A stretch of 64,000 nucleotides of DNA from Ignavibacteriales bacterium. GTDB lineage: Bacteria; Bacteroidota; Ignavibacteria; Ignavibacteriales; Ignavibacteriaceae. The notes beneath the pieces are model-generated. The model saw only the letters and a program-made list of their open reading frames with translations, did not search any database and was not told the DNA's origin. Location: contig JADJIA010000005.1 in NCBI GenBank assembly GCA_016707285.1, forward strand, positions 310,001 through 374,000, given 5' to 3'. Shown piece by piece: positions 1-8,256 of this stretch; the stretch's first letter is position 1; every line of letters begins with the position of its first letter. Both the position numbers and the translations under genes were made by a program.

Positions 1-2
1 GA

Positions 3-44
3 GAGATATACAGCGATATTAAGAAGATGGTTCTTCTGAAATAA
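3..44 (+). CDS. possible 3' end of an upstream gene
   Basis: The first bases sit just upstream of a clear rho-independent terminator on the plus strand, so a plus-strand gene must end here. The frame stopping at 42-44 reads EIYSDIKKMVLLK. The other two plus frames also stop within the first 40 bases, so the true frame cannot be decided from this window. No function can be assigned. Confidence 0.3.
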   Translation, partial: EIYSDIKKMVLLK

Positions 45-78
45 TCCCAGTAATCTTTTTGAACTAAATCAAAAATTA

Positions 79-110
79 AGCCCGGAGATAATTAATCTTC
101 GGGCTTTTTT
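79..110 (+). terminator. rho-independent terminator of the upstream gene
   Basis: An 11-bp stem (AGCCCGGAGAT paired with ATCTTCGGGCT, one G-T pair) with a 5-base loop is followed directly by a run of T. It closes the plus-strand gene entering from the left edge. Confidence 0.85.
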
Positions 111-270
111 ATAAAATATTCGTGATTCTACTACTCATAATTTGAATAAAAAATATTATATTATCAATTAAAATGTTGATAGTTTAAGAACCACTTTTAT
201 TGAAGAGTTGGTAATAATGTAGCATAATTGCTTTCTTGCAATATATAGAACTGAAAAAGATAGAAGTAAC

Positions 271-1350
271 ATGATTTTAGAGACATTAAGAGGCGATGGC
301 GGTGATATCCTGATCTACTCAGAAAATCGCTTCAACCTGGAAAACAACTTTCGTATGGTGAGACGAAACATCGGAATTAATAATCCGATGCGGCTTCATT
401 ACAACGAAGTTTGTACTTTCATCAACGATTTGCAGCCCAAAACCGTGGTAGCTTACAGACTGCTTACGAATCTGGATGATTTTGACATGAATTATGTTAA
501 ATATGGGCAGCAGGTGATGGTGAGTGGTGCAAGAGAAGTTATCTACTTCGATCCAATTTATTGTGTCAAAGAGATGGAAGATAATGGATTTTTGAATGAT
601 GATCCGGATCTTCGATTTCGTATTCAACAGGTTGGCTTGAGATCACTTGGCCACAAAGACGGGCTCCCGGAATTTGAAGAATCATATAGTTTTGATCTTG
701 AAGCTTCAGAAGTTCAAAACCAAAATGATCGGGGTTTTGCAGAGTTGATTTGTGCTTTTGATGATATCGATTTTGATAAAGTGATAAATCTGTCAACAAA
801 CGAAATTTATGACTCTCCAAAGGCTGAACCACCAAAACCTGAGCCTGCAAAAACCAAGTTCCAGGCACTCAGTTCTGAAGACCTTGGTTTCCAGAAGAAA
901 AATCAAAACCTGCACGAATCGAAAGAGCGCAAAGGTCTGATTACTCTTGCATGGACAAGACAAACTTCGGGGCTTTTTGAAGAAGATGACAGCTATGATC
1001 CCGGACAGGCGAACAAGCGTGTGTTAATGGAAAATAATCGTCCGGTTCCTCAGTCCCAAGGGGATATGAGCTCCGGAACAACTGATCAACAAAACGCCAG
1101 ATTTCAGGTAGTGGGGCAGGCTCGGAAGAAAAACGAATTCCAGACCACGCAACTACGAGGGAGGGGAAGCGGAAACACAGACCAACAAAAAAGTAAATCT
1201 CTTTTTTCAAATTTTCTCGAAAAGAAAAGACAGGAAGTAAACTCTCAACAAATTCCTGAGGAAACCGCTCATGAAGAGATTACTGATTCGATGAAGGAAT
1301 TTGCAAGCGACCGGGAAAAACGGTTTGTTGTATTAAAACTTAGAAAATAA
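271..1350 (+). CDS. hypothetical protein, 359 aa
   Basis: I do not recognise a family. Residues 1 to about 165 look like a compact folded domain (for example YSENRFNLENNFR near the N-terminus and a hydrophobic REVIYFDPIYCV stretch). Residues 190-330 are polar, rich in Q, N, E, K and P, with repeated TDQQ-like segments, and are probably disordered. The C-terminus ends in a short basic stretch. There is no signal peptide or membrane segment, so a cytoplasmic protein is likely. The ATG at 271 is the first in frame; only a weak purine-rich stretch precedes it. It is monocistronic, between terminators, and convergent with clpP. Confidence 0.75.
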   Translation: MILETLRGDGGDILIYSENRFNLENNFRMVRRNIGINNPMRLHYNEVCTFINDLQPKTVVAYRLLTNLDDFDMNYVKYGQQVMVSGAREVIYFDPIYCVKEMEDNGFLNDDPDLRFRIQQVGLRSLGHKDGLPEFEESYSFDLEASEVQNQNDRGFAELICAFDDIDFDKVINLSTNEIYDSPKAEPPKPEPAKTKFQALSSEDLGFQKKNQNLHESKERKGLITLAWTRQTSGLFEEDDSYDPGQANKRVLMENNRPVPQSQGDMSSGTTDQQNARFQVVGQARKKNEFQTTQLRGRGSGNTDQQKSKSLFSNFLEKKRQEVNSQQIPEETAHEEITDSMKEFASDREKRFVVLKLRK

Positions 1351-1355
1351 AACAC

Positions 1356-1388
1356 AAAAAAAAAGCTGCTCTAAAGCAGCTTTTTTTT
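1356..1388. terminator. bidirectional terminator between the 359-aa gene and clpP
   Basis: A perfect stem AAAAAGCTGCT/AGCAGCTTTTT with a 4-base loop has an A-run on its left and a T-run on its right, so it can end transcription from both converging genes. Confidence 0.85.
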
Positions 1389-1404
1389 ATATCCAATTGT
1401 TTGA

Positions 1405-2016
1405 CTATTTCCTTTTATCCATAACTTTGTCGATCAGTTTATATTCAACTGCCTCTTCAGAAGTCATGTAATAATCCCTGTCGCAATCCTTTAAAATCTG
1501 ATCTACAGTTTTATCTGTATGTTCAGCGAGAATCTTGTAGAGAGTATCACGGGTTTTCATCATTTCTTTTGCCTGAATCTCGATATCAGAAGCCTGACCG
1601 GAGATACCACCGCTCCAGGGCTGGTGAATCATAATCTTAGAGTGGGGAAGTGATGATCTTTTACCGGCAGCTCCACCGGCAAGAAGCACAGCACCCATAC
1701 TTGCAGCAAGACCGACACAAATAGTAGCTACATCAGGTTTAATAAATTTCATCGTGTCATATATCGCAAGTCCCGCTGAAACACTGCCACCCGGAGAGTT
1801 GATGTAAAGATTTATATCTTTAGTAGAATCCTCGGCTTCGAGGAAAATCAATTGTGCAATAGTTAATGATGCAACATGGTCATCTATTGCAGTGCCAAGG
1901 AAGATAATTCTCTCTCTGAGAAGTCTGGAATAGATGTCCATTCCTCTTTCACCCCTGCCTGTCTGTTCGATAACATAGGGGACCAACTGGTTGTAAATTT
2001 CAAATTCTTTTGTCAT
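1405..2016 (-). CDS. clpP: ATP-dependent Clp protease proteolytic subunit ClpP
   Basis: Serine peptidase of family S14 that forms the barrel-shaped proteolytic core of Clp proteases and degrades substrates fed by ClpX or ClpA/C. The catalytic triad is visible: Ser106 in GLAASMGA, His131 in MIHQP and Asp181 in the DRDYYM segment. NSPGGSV (residues 73-79) is the usual oxyanion-strand motif. At 203 residues it has the normal length. It lies 58 bases downstream of the trigger factor gene on the same strand, the common tig-clpP order; clpX is not in the window. The converging neighbour and the terminator at 1356-1388 mark the end of the transcript. Confidence 0.97.
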   Translation of the reverse strand: MTKEFEIYNQLVPYVIEQTGRGERGMDIYSRLLRERIIFLGTAIDDHVASLTIAQLIFLEAEDSTKDINLYINSPGGSVSAGLAIYDTMKFIKPDVATICVGLAASMGAVLLAGGAAGKRSSLPHSKIMIHQPWSGGISGQASDIEIQAKEMMKTRDTLYKILAEHTDKTVDQILKDCDRDYYMTSEEAVEYKLIDKVMDKRK

Positions 2017-2074
2017 AATAAACTTTCTGTTTAATCTAAAAGTGCCCTTTTTTGATTAAAACAATTAGAATGTT

Positions 2075-3457
2075 CTATTTAGTTTCATTTTCATGATCAT
2101 GATGTTCATGGTCGTGATCGTGGTGATGATGTTCATGATCATGGTCGTGATCGTGGTGATGATGTTCATGGTCGTGGTCATGTTTTTCAACATATTTGGC
2201 ACGATATTCATCGGGGTTAATCTTCTTCTCGGGATTTTGTTCTCTGAGGAATTTGTCGAGCAAACCGTAAAGGAGATTGTTTTTAACTGCATCACCTTTG
2301 AAGTAGTCTTTTAAGATATCTTCGCTGATGTTATAGCGTTCAACTTCCATTTTCACCATTTCATCTATATATTCATCAGTAACAGTGAGATTTTCGATTC
2401 TGATAATATTCTCTTTAACTACCTGCCATTTGGCTTCTTTTTCAGCATAAGGTTTGTATGCAACCTTAAGGTCGTCAACTTTTGGAAGTGGTTTATTCTC
2501 TTTTTTTGCTTTTTCGGTCTCTTCTTTTATGAAGTAGTCGAGAACTCTTTCTACAAAAGAGGCGGGTACCTGAAGTTCGTTAGCATCGAGAATGGTTTTT
2601 TCCAAACGGGAGTTGTAAATTTTGTTTGTCATGTCCTCATAATATCCCGTGTAGTAAGCTGCGATTCCTTCTCTGAGACTTGCAACATCTTTATACTCTT
2701 TGGAAATTTTTTGGACAAATTCATCATTCAGTTCAGGAACAATTTTTTTCCTGAATCCTTTAATAATAAACTGATAGTTGGTTTTTTCGTAGCTGTCGAT
2801 AAGCTTTTGTTCAGAATAAAAATCTGCAGGTTTAACAAGGTCACCAACTTTTAGATTTGGGAGGGAGGCTTTAAATGCTTCGCTGATAAGGGGGTAATCA
2901 CCTTCGATTGCTTTTGGAGTTCCCATTTCGGTTGATGTTTCTGTGTTGTAGATATCTATGTCAACAATGCTGTTTTCGGCATTATCCAAAGAATCCACTT
3001 CTTCAAAATCAGAATTTGAATTAAGAAGATTATGTAATTCCTCATCTACCAGGTTGTCGGTTACTTCGTAAAGTGGAATTTCAATTTCATTTCCTTTGTA
3101 GTTGACTAATTCAACTTCAGGGAAAATTTCATAGTTGACCTTAAACGAAAGTGCTTCACCGGGTTTATAATTCAGATCAACCAGTCCCGGAGTATTCAAC
3201 GGTCTTAAATCAAGTTCTTTTACGGCATCCCAGAATATTTTATTGGCTACTTTATCTGCAGCATCATATTCAAGAGAATCACCATACATGTTTTTAATAA
3301 CATGTTTGGGAGCTTTGCCTTTTCTGAAACCCGGAATTTGAATTGTGGTAATTTTTTTAGCAACTTCCGCTTGAATAAGAGGTGAGGCTTCATCTGATGT
3401 AAGCGTAATTTCCAATTGATTTTCAGCGGTAGAAAGCTGATTAATTTTCCTGTCCAA
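2075..3457 (-). CDS. tig: trigger factor with histidine-rich C-terminal tail
   Basis: Ribosome-associated chaperone and peptidyl-prolyl isomerase. The N-terminal ribosome-binding domain carries the GFRKGKAPKHV signature (family GFRxGKxP) near residue 48. The middle part corresponds to the PPIase domain and the remainder to the helical SurA-like chaperone domain. The start is placed at TTG 3457: it is preceded by AGAGG at 5-base spacing and gives MDRKINQLSTAENQLEITL, matching the family N-terminus, whereas the longer frame would run into the tRNA-Leu gene. The last 35 or so residues are almost only H, D and E (over 15 His), which is not part of the standard fold and suggests metal binding. About 460 aa. 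Confidence 0.93.
   Translation of the reverse strand: MDRKINQLSTAENQLEITLTSDEASPLIQAEVAKKITTIQIPGFRKGKAPKHVIKNMYGDSLEYDAADKVANKIFWDAVKELDLRPLNTPGLVDLNYKPGEALSFKVNYEIFPEVELVNYKGNEIEIPLYEVTDNLVDEELHNLLNSNSDFEEVDSLDNAENSIVDIDIYNTETSTEMGTPKAIEGDYPLISEAFKASLPNLKVGDLVKPADFYSEQKLIDSYEKTNYQFIIKGFRKKIVPELNDEFVQKISKEYKDVASLREGIAAYYTGYYEDMTNKIYNSRLEKTILDANELQVPASFVERVLDYFIKEETEKAKKENKPLPKVDDLKVAYKPYAEKEAKWQVVKENIIRIENLTVTDEYIDEMVKMEVERYNISEDILKDYFKGDAVKNNLLYGLLDKFLREQNPEKKINPDEYRAKYVEKHDHDHEHHHHDHDHDHEHHHHDHDHEHHDHENETK
2107..2182 (-). repeat. 27-bp imperfect tandem repeat encoding the His-rich tail of trigger factor
   Basis: A 27-base unit starting CATGGTCGTGATCGTGGTG occurs at 2107-2133 and 2140-2166, with a partial third copy from 2167. 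On the coding strand it reads as alternating HDHDHEHHHH-type residues. Such repeats can change length by slippage. Confidence 0.8.
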
Positions 3458-3484
3458 TACAACCTCTGGTTTTAAGATTTGAAG

Positions 3485-3566
3485 TGCGAAAAGGGGGACT
3501 CGAACCCCCACGGATCTCTCCACTAGATCCTAAGTCTAGCGCGTCTGCCAATTTCGCCATTTTCGC
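3485..3566 (-). tRNA. tRNA-Leu (anticodon TAG)
   Basis: The 82-base cloverleaf has acceptor arms GCGAAAA/TTTTCGC, a five-pair anticodon stem CTAGA/TCTAG around loop CTTAGGA (anticodon TAG), a long variable arm typical of class II tRNAs, and a GGTTCGAGTCC T-arm. The discriminator base is A; CCA is not encoded. Its 3' end is only 27 bases upstream of the trigger factor start on the same strand, so the two are probably co-transcribed. Confidence 0.96.
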
Positions 3567-3580
3567 AAGAATTTAGCCTG

Positions 3581-3611
3581 TAAATATAATCAAAACAAAA
3601 TAAACAAAAAA
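3581..3611 (-). promoter_or_regulatory. candidate Bacteroidota-type promoter of tRNA-Leu/tig
   Basis: On the minus strand a TTTG (-33, within 3605-3611) is followed after 16 bases by TATATTTA (-7, 3581-3588), close to the TAnnTTTG consensus. The expected start point lies about 8 bases before the tRNA 5' end. The spacer is a little short, so this is tentative. Confidence 0.3.
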
Positions 3612-3650
3612 GGAAGTAAGAGGGGGTTCAGGGGATAGTTCCACTGATTT

Positions 3651-3679
3651 CACGGATTCAGCACGGATTTTCACGGATA
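3651..3679. repeat. three near-identical CACGGAT(T/A) octamers
   Basis: CACGGATT at 3651 and 3662 and CACGGATA at 3672 lie at 10- to 11-base spacing in the gap between tRNA-Leu and the PLP enzyme. This resembles degenerate intergenic repeats of related genomes. No function is evident. Confidence 0.5.
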
Positions 3680-3700
3680 GATTATTATTTTAACATAATC

Positions 3701-3767
3701 AAGTTTCTCAAGTACTCAAGTTTCTCAGGTACTCAAGTTTCTCAAGTACTCAACTTCTCAGGTTCTA
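3701..3767. repeat. 17-bp tandem repeat overlapping a gene 3' end
   Basis: The unit AAGTTTCTCAAGTACTC occurs at 3701-3717, 3718-3734 (one change) and 3735-3751, with a degenerate fourth copy to about 3767. The last copy runs into the final codons and stop of the PLP enzyme gene on the minus strand. Confidence 0.8.
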
Positions 3768-4708
3768 AAGTACTCCTCGAGGTCAACATTGCCACCGGAG
3801 AGAATTAAGCCTGTTTTTTTGCCTGCGAAGAGGTCTTTTCTTTTTAAAACGGCAGCAAGAACGGTTGCAGAGCTGGGTTCAACGATAATTTTGAGTCGTT
3901 CCCAGATAAGTAGCATCGCAGAAATAATTTCTGATTCTTCAACTGTGATTATTGAGTTAACAAATTGTTTTATAATGGGGAAGTTTTTCTCGCCGAGTGA
4001 TGTAAGAAGTCCATCAGCAATGGTTTTAGGGTTAACAGAGGGAACAATGCTCCCCGTTTGCAGTGATCTGTAAGCATCATCCGCCCCGGTGGGTTCGGCT
4101 GCATAAGTGGTGGCATTGTTTGAAAAATAGTGAGTGGAGAGAGCGGTTCCTGCAAGAAGTCCACCACCACCAACCGGAGCAATTATGTTGGACAGATTGG
4201 GTACCTCTTCAAGGAGCTCTTTTGCTGCTGTAGCCTGTCCTTGAATAATTCGATAATCATCGTAAGGGGGAATAAAGACTGCGCCGGTTTGTTCGATCAC
4301 CTTGCGAAGAGTTGATTCTCTCGCTTGAAGATTGGGTTCACAAAATGTTATGTTACCGCCAAATGCAATTACAGAGTTTACCTTAATCTTTTTTGAGTTG
4401 GATGGCATTACTATGTGGGCGACGGTTCCCAATGATTTTGCGGCAAGGCTCAACGCTGTAGCATGATTTCCGGAGGAATGAGTAGCAACTCCCTTTGCAA
4501 GTTCTTCTTTGGTTAACGACAGGCAGGCGTTAAAGGCACCTCTCGCCTTAAAAGCCCCTCCTCTCTGCATATTTTCACACTTAAAATACAAGTCAGCTCC
4601 TGTGAGCTCGTTAAGGCTTTTGGAGGTATGGACGGGTGTTCTGTGAATATAACCTGCGATTTTTTTATGAGCGACAATTATCTCTTCGCGACCAGGGATT
4701 TCACTCAT
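3758..4708 (-). CDS. serine racemase / threonine dehydratase-like PLP enzyme
   Basis: Fold-type II pyridoxal-phosphate enzyme of the threonine ammonia-lyase/serine racemase family, expected to deaminate threonine or serine and/or racemise serine. Visible: PLP lysine K54 in GGAFKARGA, substrate loop SSGNH (78-82), phosphate-binding GGGG (180-183), Ser304 in SGGNVD facing the pyridine nitrogen, and EPTGADD (205-211), which matches the Mg-binding EPxxADD of serine racemases. There is no ACT domain, so it is the short TdcB/racemase type rather than feedback-regulated IlvA. 316 aa, normal length. Its ATG overlaps the trkA stop by one base (TAATG), making it the last gene of the ion-transport operon; that company is unusual. 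Racemase and dehydratase cannot be separated from sequence alone. Confidence 0.85.
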   Translation of the reverse strand: MSEIPGREEIIVAHKKIAGYIHRTPVHTSKSLNELTGADLYFKCENMQRGGAFKARGAFNACLSLTKEELAKGVATHSSGNHATALSLAAKSLGTVAHIVMPSNSKKIKVNSVIAFGGNITFCEPNLQARESTLRKVIEQTGAVFIPPYDDYRIIQGQATAAKELLEEVPNLSNIIAPVGGGGLLAGTALSTHYFSNNATTYAAEPTGADDAYRSLQTGSIVPSVNPKTIADGLLTSLGEKNFPIIKQFVNSIITVEESEIISAMLLIWERLKIIVEPSSATVLAAVLKRKDLFAGKKTGLILSGGNVDLEEYFRT

Positions 4709-5397
4709 TATTCAACTATTTTTTTAATATCTTTATCTTTACCAAACACAATCATAATATCATTTTCTTCAAGGATGGTAGAGGCTGTGGGCACTCCGTA
4801 AATCTCCTCTTTGAGCTCGGTATTGCCGGGTCGTAAAGTTTTTTCTCTTCTCTTAATTGTAATAAGATTCACATTATATCTTATTCGAAGGTCGAGTTCC
4901 TGAAGGCTTTTTCCGATGAATGATCGTGGTGTTTTTAGATATACAATATTGTAGTCCTCTCCGAGGAATATTGTATCGAGCACATCCTGACTTGTAATAA
5001 GAGAGACTATTTGTCTCGCTATTTGAACATCAGGTATGAGAACCTGATGAACGCCCAGTTTTAATAAAATGCTCTCCTGGAGTTTTGATGATGCTCTTGC
5101 AACAACTTTTTTCACACCTTTTTCGAGCAGGATAACGGAAGTAAGAATTGTATTCTCAAAGTTATCGGGCCCAATAGCCACAATACACGCATCAACTGAT
5201 GAATCAATTCCTATCATGGTTAATGCTTTTTCGTCAGTGGAATCAGCCCTGATTGCCGTGCCTACAGCGTCTTTTAAATCATTTATAATGGATTCATCCA
5301 TATCGATTGCAAGCACTTCAGCGCCGGTGCTCTGGAGACTTATTGCGATGCTGCCCCCAAGATCGCCCAAACCGATTACTGCGTATTTCTTTTTCAC
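4708..5397 (-). CDS. trkA: potassium uptake regulatory protein TrkA/KtrA (RCK domains)
   Basis: Cytosolic NAD-binding subunit that gates the TrkH/KtrB potassium channel. The N-terminal Rossmann domain has GLGDLGGSIA (residues 9-18) with an acidic D32 at the end of the second strand, as in RCK_N domains; residues from about 140 form the RCK_C part (FIGKSLQELDL). 229 aa, a single RCK_N/RCK_C pair, so closer to KtrA than to the duplicated enterobacterial TrkA. It lies 17 bases downstream of the trkH gene and overlaps the next gene by one base. Confidence 0.92.
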   Translation of the reverse strand: MKKKYAVIGLGDLGGSIAISLQSTGAEVLAIDMDESIINDLKDAVGTAIRADSTDEKALTMIGIDSSVDACIVAIGPDNFENTILTSVILLEKGVKKVVARASSKLQESILLKLGVHQVLIPDVQIARQIVSLITSQDVLDTIFLGEDYNIVYLKTPRSFIGKSLQELDLRIRYNVNLITIKRREKTLRPGNTELKEEIYGVPTASTILEENDIMIVFGKDKDIKKIVE

Positions 5398-5414
5398 TTA
5401 ATAAACCTCAATAA

Positions 5415-7202
5415 TTAAAGCATTGTGATGTTGTCATTTGGATACGAGAACCGACTGCTGTCCCGCTCACCAATAAAACTAAAAATAATTGTTAGAGGAC
5501 CAATCCTCCCTATATACATCAAAAGTATATCAATAATCTTACCCATATCGGAAAGATCACCTGAGACTCCTTTTGATAACCCTACTGTTCCAGCCGCACT
5601 AAATGCCTCGAACATGAGGTCAATAAATTTCACTCCGGGCTCTGAAATACTTAGAATAAATACACCAGAAAGAATGTAGAGCACGGATAACCAAAAAATC
5701 ATAAATGCCAGGTTCACTACTTCCTGTGGGATTGTGCGTTTGTTTATTCTTAAATCTCTTGTGCTGTTTCTGTACATTAATATAGAAAGGAAAACAAGTG
5801 TGAAGGTGGTTGTTTTAATACCACCACCGGTTCCACCCGGTGAAGCTCCTATAAACATTAAAAAACAATAGAAAAAAGTTGTAGGGTCTGTGAATAAAGT
5901 AATGTCGATAGTATTAAATCCTGCTGTTCTGGCAGAGACTGCCTGAAAGTAGGCGTGAAACAGGGCATCTCCGGTATCCATCCCTTTTAATGAACTGTTA
6001 AGTTCAAGAATGTAGGTAAAACCCGTACCCACAATGATCAGAATTAGAGTCGCAATAAATACAATCTTCACCTGAAGAGACATATTTAATCTTGCGAAAA
6101 GAGGCTCCCGGTTCACTTTTATATATCTTGGGAGACCCAATATCGCAGTGAAGCCAAGACCTCCAAAGATAATGAGCATACTCACAGTGGTAGTAAAAAC
6201 AAAATTATCCTGAATAAGAGGATTCATAAGATTATTTGGGTAGATGGAAAATCCCGCATTACAAAATGCTGATATTGCATGAAAAATACTCGAAAAAACC
6301 GCTTCACCAATATTTCCGGTATAAAAATCCTTTATAGAGAAGAAAAGGACAGTGGCTCCCACTCCTTCAAGAAAAAAGGTAAGAATAATAAGGCTGGAAA
6401 GCACCTTTCCAATTGCACCAATATTATCTTCGTGCATCATCTCACGCAGAATGAACTTCTCTTTGATTCCCAATCCACCCGATAAAAATATTGCAAAGAA
6501 AGTTGTAAAAGTCATCAAACCCAATCCACCAATCTGGAAAAGTAACATGACTACAACCTGACCAAACCGTGTGAAATCTGCTGCAGTATCCACCGATGTA
6601 AGCCCCGTAACACACACTGCGCTCGTTGATGTAAAAAGCGCATCAATAAACCTTAATCCACCATCTATGTTGGAAGCGGCAGGGAGCATCAGAAGCAGGG
6701 AACCACCCAAAATTGTAGCCGCAAAACTAAGCATGAAAAGTCGGGCGGGATGGATTTTTGATTCGAGTATTTTCTTGTTATACCTGATCGCACCGAGCAT
6801 TATACCGATTACAATATAAATCTGTGCAAGAACAACATAAAGGAATGTTATGTTCTGGATGTCAAGTGTTGAACCTATATTTTGGATGATGCTCACTCCA
6901 AAAACCGTAAGCACAAATTCTATCAGAATAAAAAGAATTACAACAAATTCAAAAAAATGGGTTCTTAAAAAACTGATTTTATCGACCGCAAAAAGGATAT
7001 TGGCTACTTGATAAAAAATAAAGATTCCCACAACGGCAACAGACAAAATATTTATCACCTGTTCTTCAACAAAATTTATTCTGAAACCGTGTTCAAGGAT
7101 GATAGTGATAAAACCAATCGTGGCTGAGAAGATTAGAATTACTCTCAGGTATTTGAGGATACGGTCTCGTGAACTTCTTCTGTCAAATTCCATTTTGCCC
7201 AC
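5415..7202 (-). CDS. trkH: Trk/Ktr potassium transporter, membrane subunit
   Basis: Polytopic inner-membrane potassium channel-like subunit. The four pore-loop selectivity-filter segments can be seen: VCVTGLTS, FCNAGFS, ARTAGFN and GTVGLSKG, each with the conserved glycine. 595 aa is longer than KtrB (about 450) because of an extra hydrophobic N-terminal part of roughly 130 residues. The start ATG at 7202 overlaps the end of the MscS gene by 20 bases; an alternative ATG lies three codons downstream. It is co-directional with trkA, which supplies the gating ring. Confidence 0.93.
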   Translation of the reverse strand: MGKMEFDRRSSRDRILKYLRVILIFSATIGFITIILEHGFRINFVEEQVINILSVAVVGIFIFYQVANILFAVDKISFLRTHFFEFVVILFILIEFVLTVFGVSIIQNIGSTLDIQNITFLYVVLAQIYIVIGIMLGAIRYNKKILESKIHPARLFMLSFAATILGGSLLLMLPAASNIDGGLRFIDALFTSTSAVCVTGLTSVDTAADFTRFGQVVVMLLFQIGGLGLMTFTTFFAIFLSGGLGIKEKFILREMMHEDNIGAIGKVLSSLIILTFFLEGVGATVLFFSIKDFYTGNIGEAVFSSIFHAISAFCNAGFSIYPNNLMNPLIQDNFVFTTTVSMLIIFGGLGFTAILGLPRYIKVNREPLFARLNMSLQVKIVFIATLILIIVGTGFTYILELNSSLKGMDTGDALFHAYFQAVSARTAGFNTIDITLFTDPTTFFYCFLMFIGASPGGTGGGIKTTTFTLVFLSILMYRNSTRDLRINKRTIPQEVVNLAFMIFWLSVLYILSGVFILSISEPGVKFIDLMFEAFSAAGTVGLSKGVSGDLSDMGKIIDILLMYIGRIGPLTIIFSFIGERDSSRFSYPNDNITML

Positions 7203-8256
7203 TTCCGTTATCAGACTGTCTAAGCTTAATCAATACTGCTTTATTGATTGCATCATACAATTCATCAATAAAGTTCGAATCGTAGAGATATAAATTAACC
7301 TTGACTGTAAAACGATTATTTATAAAATCAACTGATTTCATAAAAACTTCCGGCTGTTTATCTATATAGAGGAAAGGATTTGAAATTGCAGCTTCTTTCA
7401 AAATTTCCATTGTTCTGTCGGGGTCGAAAGAAGAAGGGAACTGAAAATCGAGGGAGAGTAATTCCTCTTTTTTACCAAGGCTGACATTTTCAAAGGGAGT
7501 ATCCAAAAATTTCGAATTTGGAATAAAAATTGCAGATCCTTCGTCGCTTAGTAGAGTAACTTCTCTCCAGCCGATCTCCTGGACGAATCCTTTATGGTTC
7601 CCACATCTTATATAATCATTTATCCCGAACATGTTTCCTGAGAGGATCAATAACCTGCCAACAATGTTCTTGAGAAGAGGCAGAAGCGCGATTCCTGCAA
7701 GCACCGCAAGAAGTGTTACAAAAAAGAGCATCATCAGTTGTGTTTGTACAAATAATAACTTCAAAAGCAGCCAGGAAGTTATAATCCAAAGAATTGACCT
7801 GATTATCGGAACACTGTTGATTGTGCTAAGCAGAGCTCTGTTTTTTATCAGATTGTTTCGTTTTAACAAACTCAGGGCGTAACTTATAGCGGAAGCAATT
7901 GCGAGGATAAAAAAGATTAAAATGAATTTGAAAATTCCTATCTGCTGAACGATGTTAACTGAATCCAACATTTCATCAAAAGTGGGGAAGTGATTGGAAG
8001 CAGAATCGAGAAGAATAATAGTAGGCTCCGACTTACCTGTTACCCCCTGAATTGTGTCTGCAGCAAGTTTGATAGTGTCAAAAATATAAACAGAATCAAC
8101 TCTGACAATAGTGTCAATACGAAGAATACTGTCTTTAGGTTGAATTTTCAGAGTGTCAGGTGGAGGCAATCTGTTATCCCCCTTTGATTGGGCAATCAGA
8201 AAGCAGGGAATTAACAAAAGAAGCAGTAATAACCTCACAAAATTAGAACCTGTCAT
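7183..8256 (-). CDS. MscS-family mechanosensitive channel
   Basis: Small-conductance mechanosensitive channel that releases solutes on hypo-osmotic shock. A signal peptide (LLLLLLLIPCFLIAQS, residues 9-24) leads to a polar, probably periplasmic stretch to about residue 105, then membrane helices from about 108 to 205. The MscS beta domain follows: DYIRCGNHKGFVQEIGWREVTLLSDEG with the usual IPNS motif (IFIPNSKF), then the C-terminal alpha/beta part. 357 aa. Its ATG overlaps the upstream stop (ATGA), so translation is probably coupled to the antiporter-ATPase gene. Confidence 0.88.
   Translation of the reverse strand: MTGSNFVRLLLLLLLIPCFLIAQSKGDNRLPPPDTLKIQPKDSILRIDTIVRVDSVYIFDTIKLAADTIQGVTGKSEPTIILLDSASNHFPTFDEMLDSVNIVQQIGIFKFILIFFILAIASAISYALSLLKRNNLIKNRALLSTINSVPIIRSILWIITSWLLLKLLFVQTQLMMLFFVTLLAVLAGIALLPLLKNIVGRLLILSGNMFGINDYIRCGNHKGFVQEIGWREVTLLSDEGSAIFIPNSKFLDTPFENVSLGKKEELLSLDFQFPSSFDPDRTMEILKEAAISNPFLYIDKQPEVFMKSVDFINNRFTVKVNLYLYDSNFIDELYDAINKAVLIKLRQSDNGSGQNGI

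Noticed and set aside
2065..2314. ORFs on both strands opposite or shifted to the tig 3' end (Met/Ile/Val-rich or Met/Thr-rich)
   Set aside because: They are translations of the His-tail repeat in other frames; the composition is an artefact.
3458..3523. 22-residue N-terminal extension of trigger factor
   Set aside because: It overlaps the tRNA-Leu gene and does not fit the family start.
3695..3770. Possible CRISPR array
   Set aside because: The 17-base units are directly adjacent with no unique spacers, and no cas genes are present.
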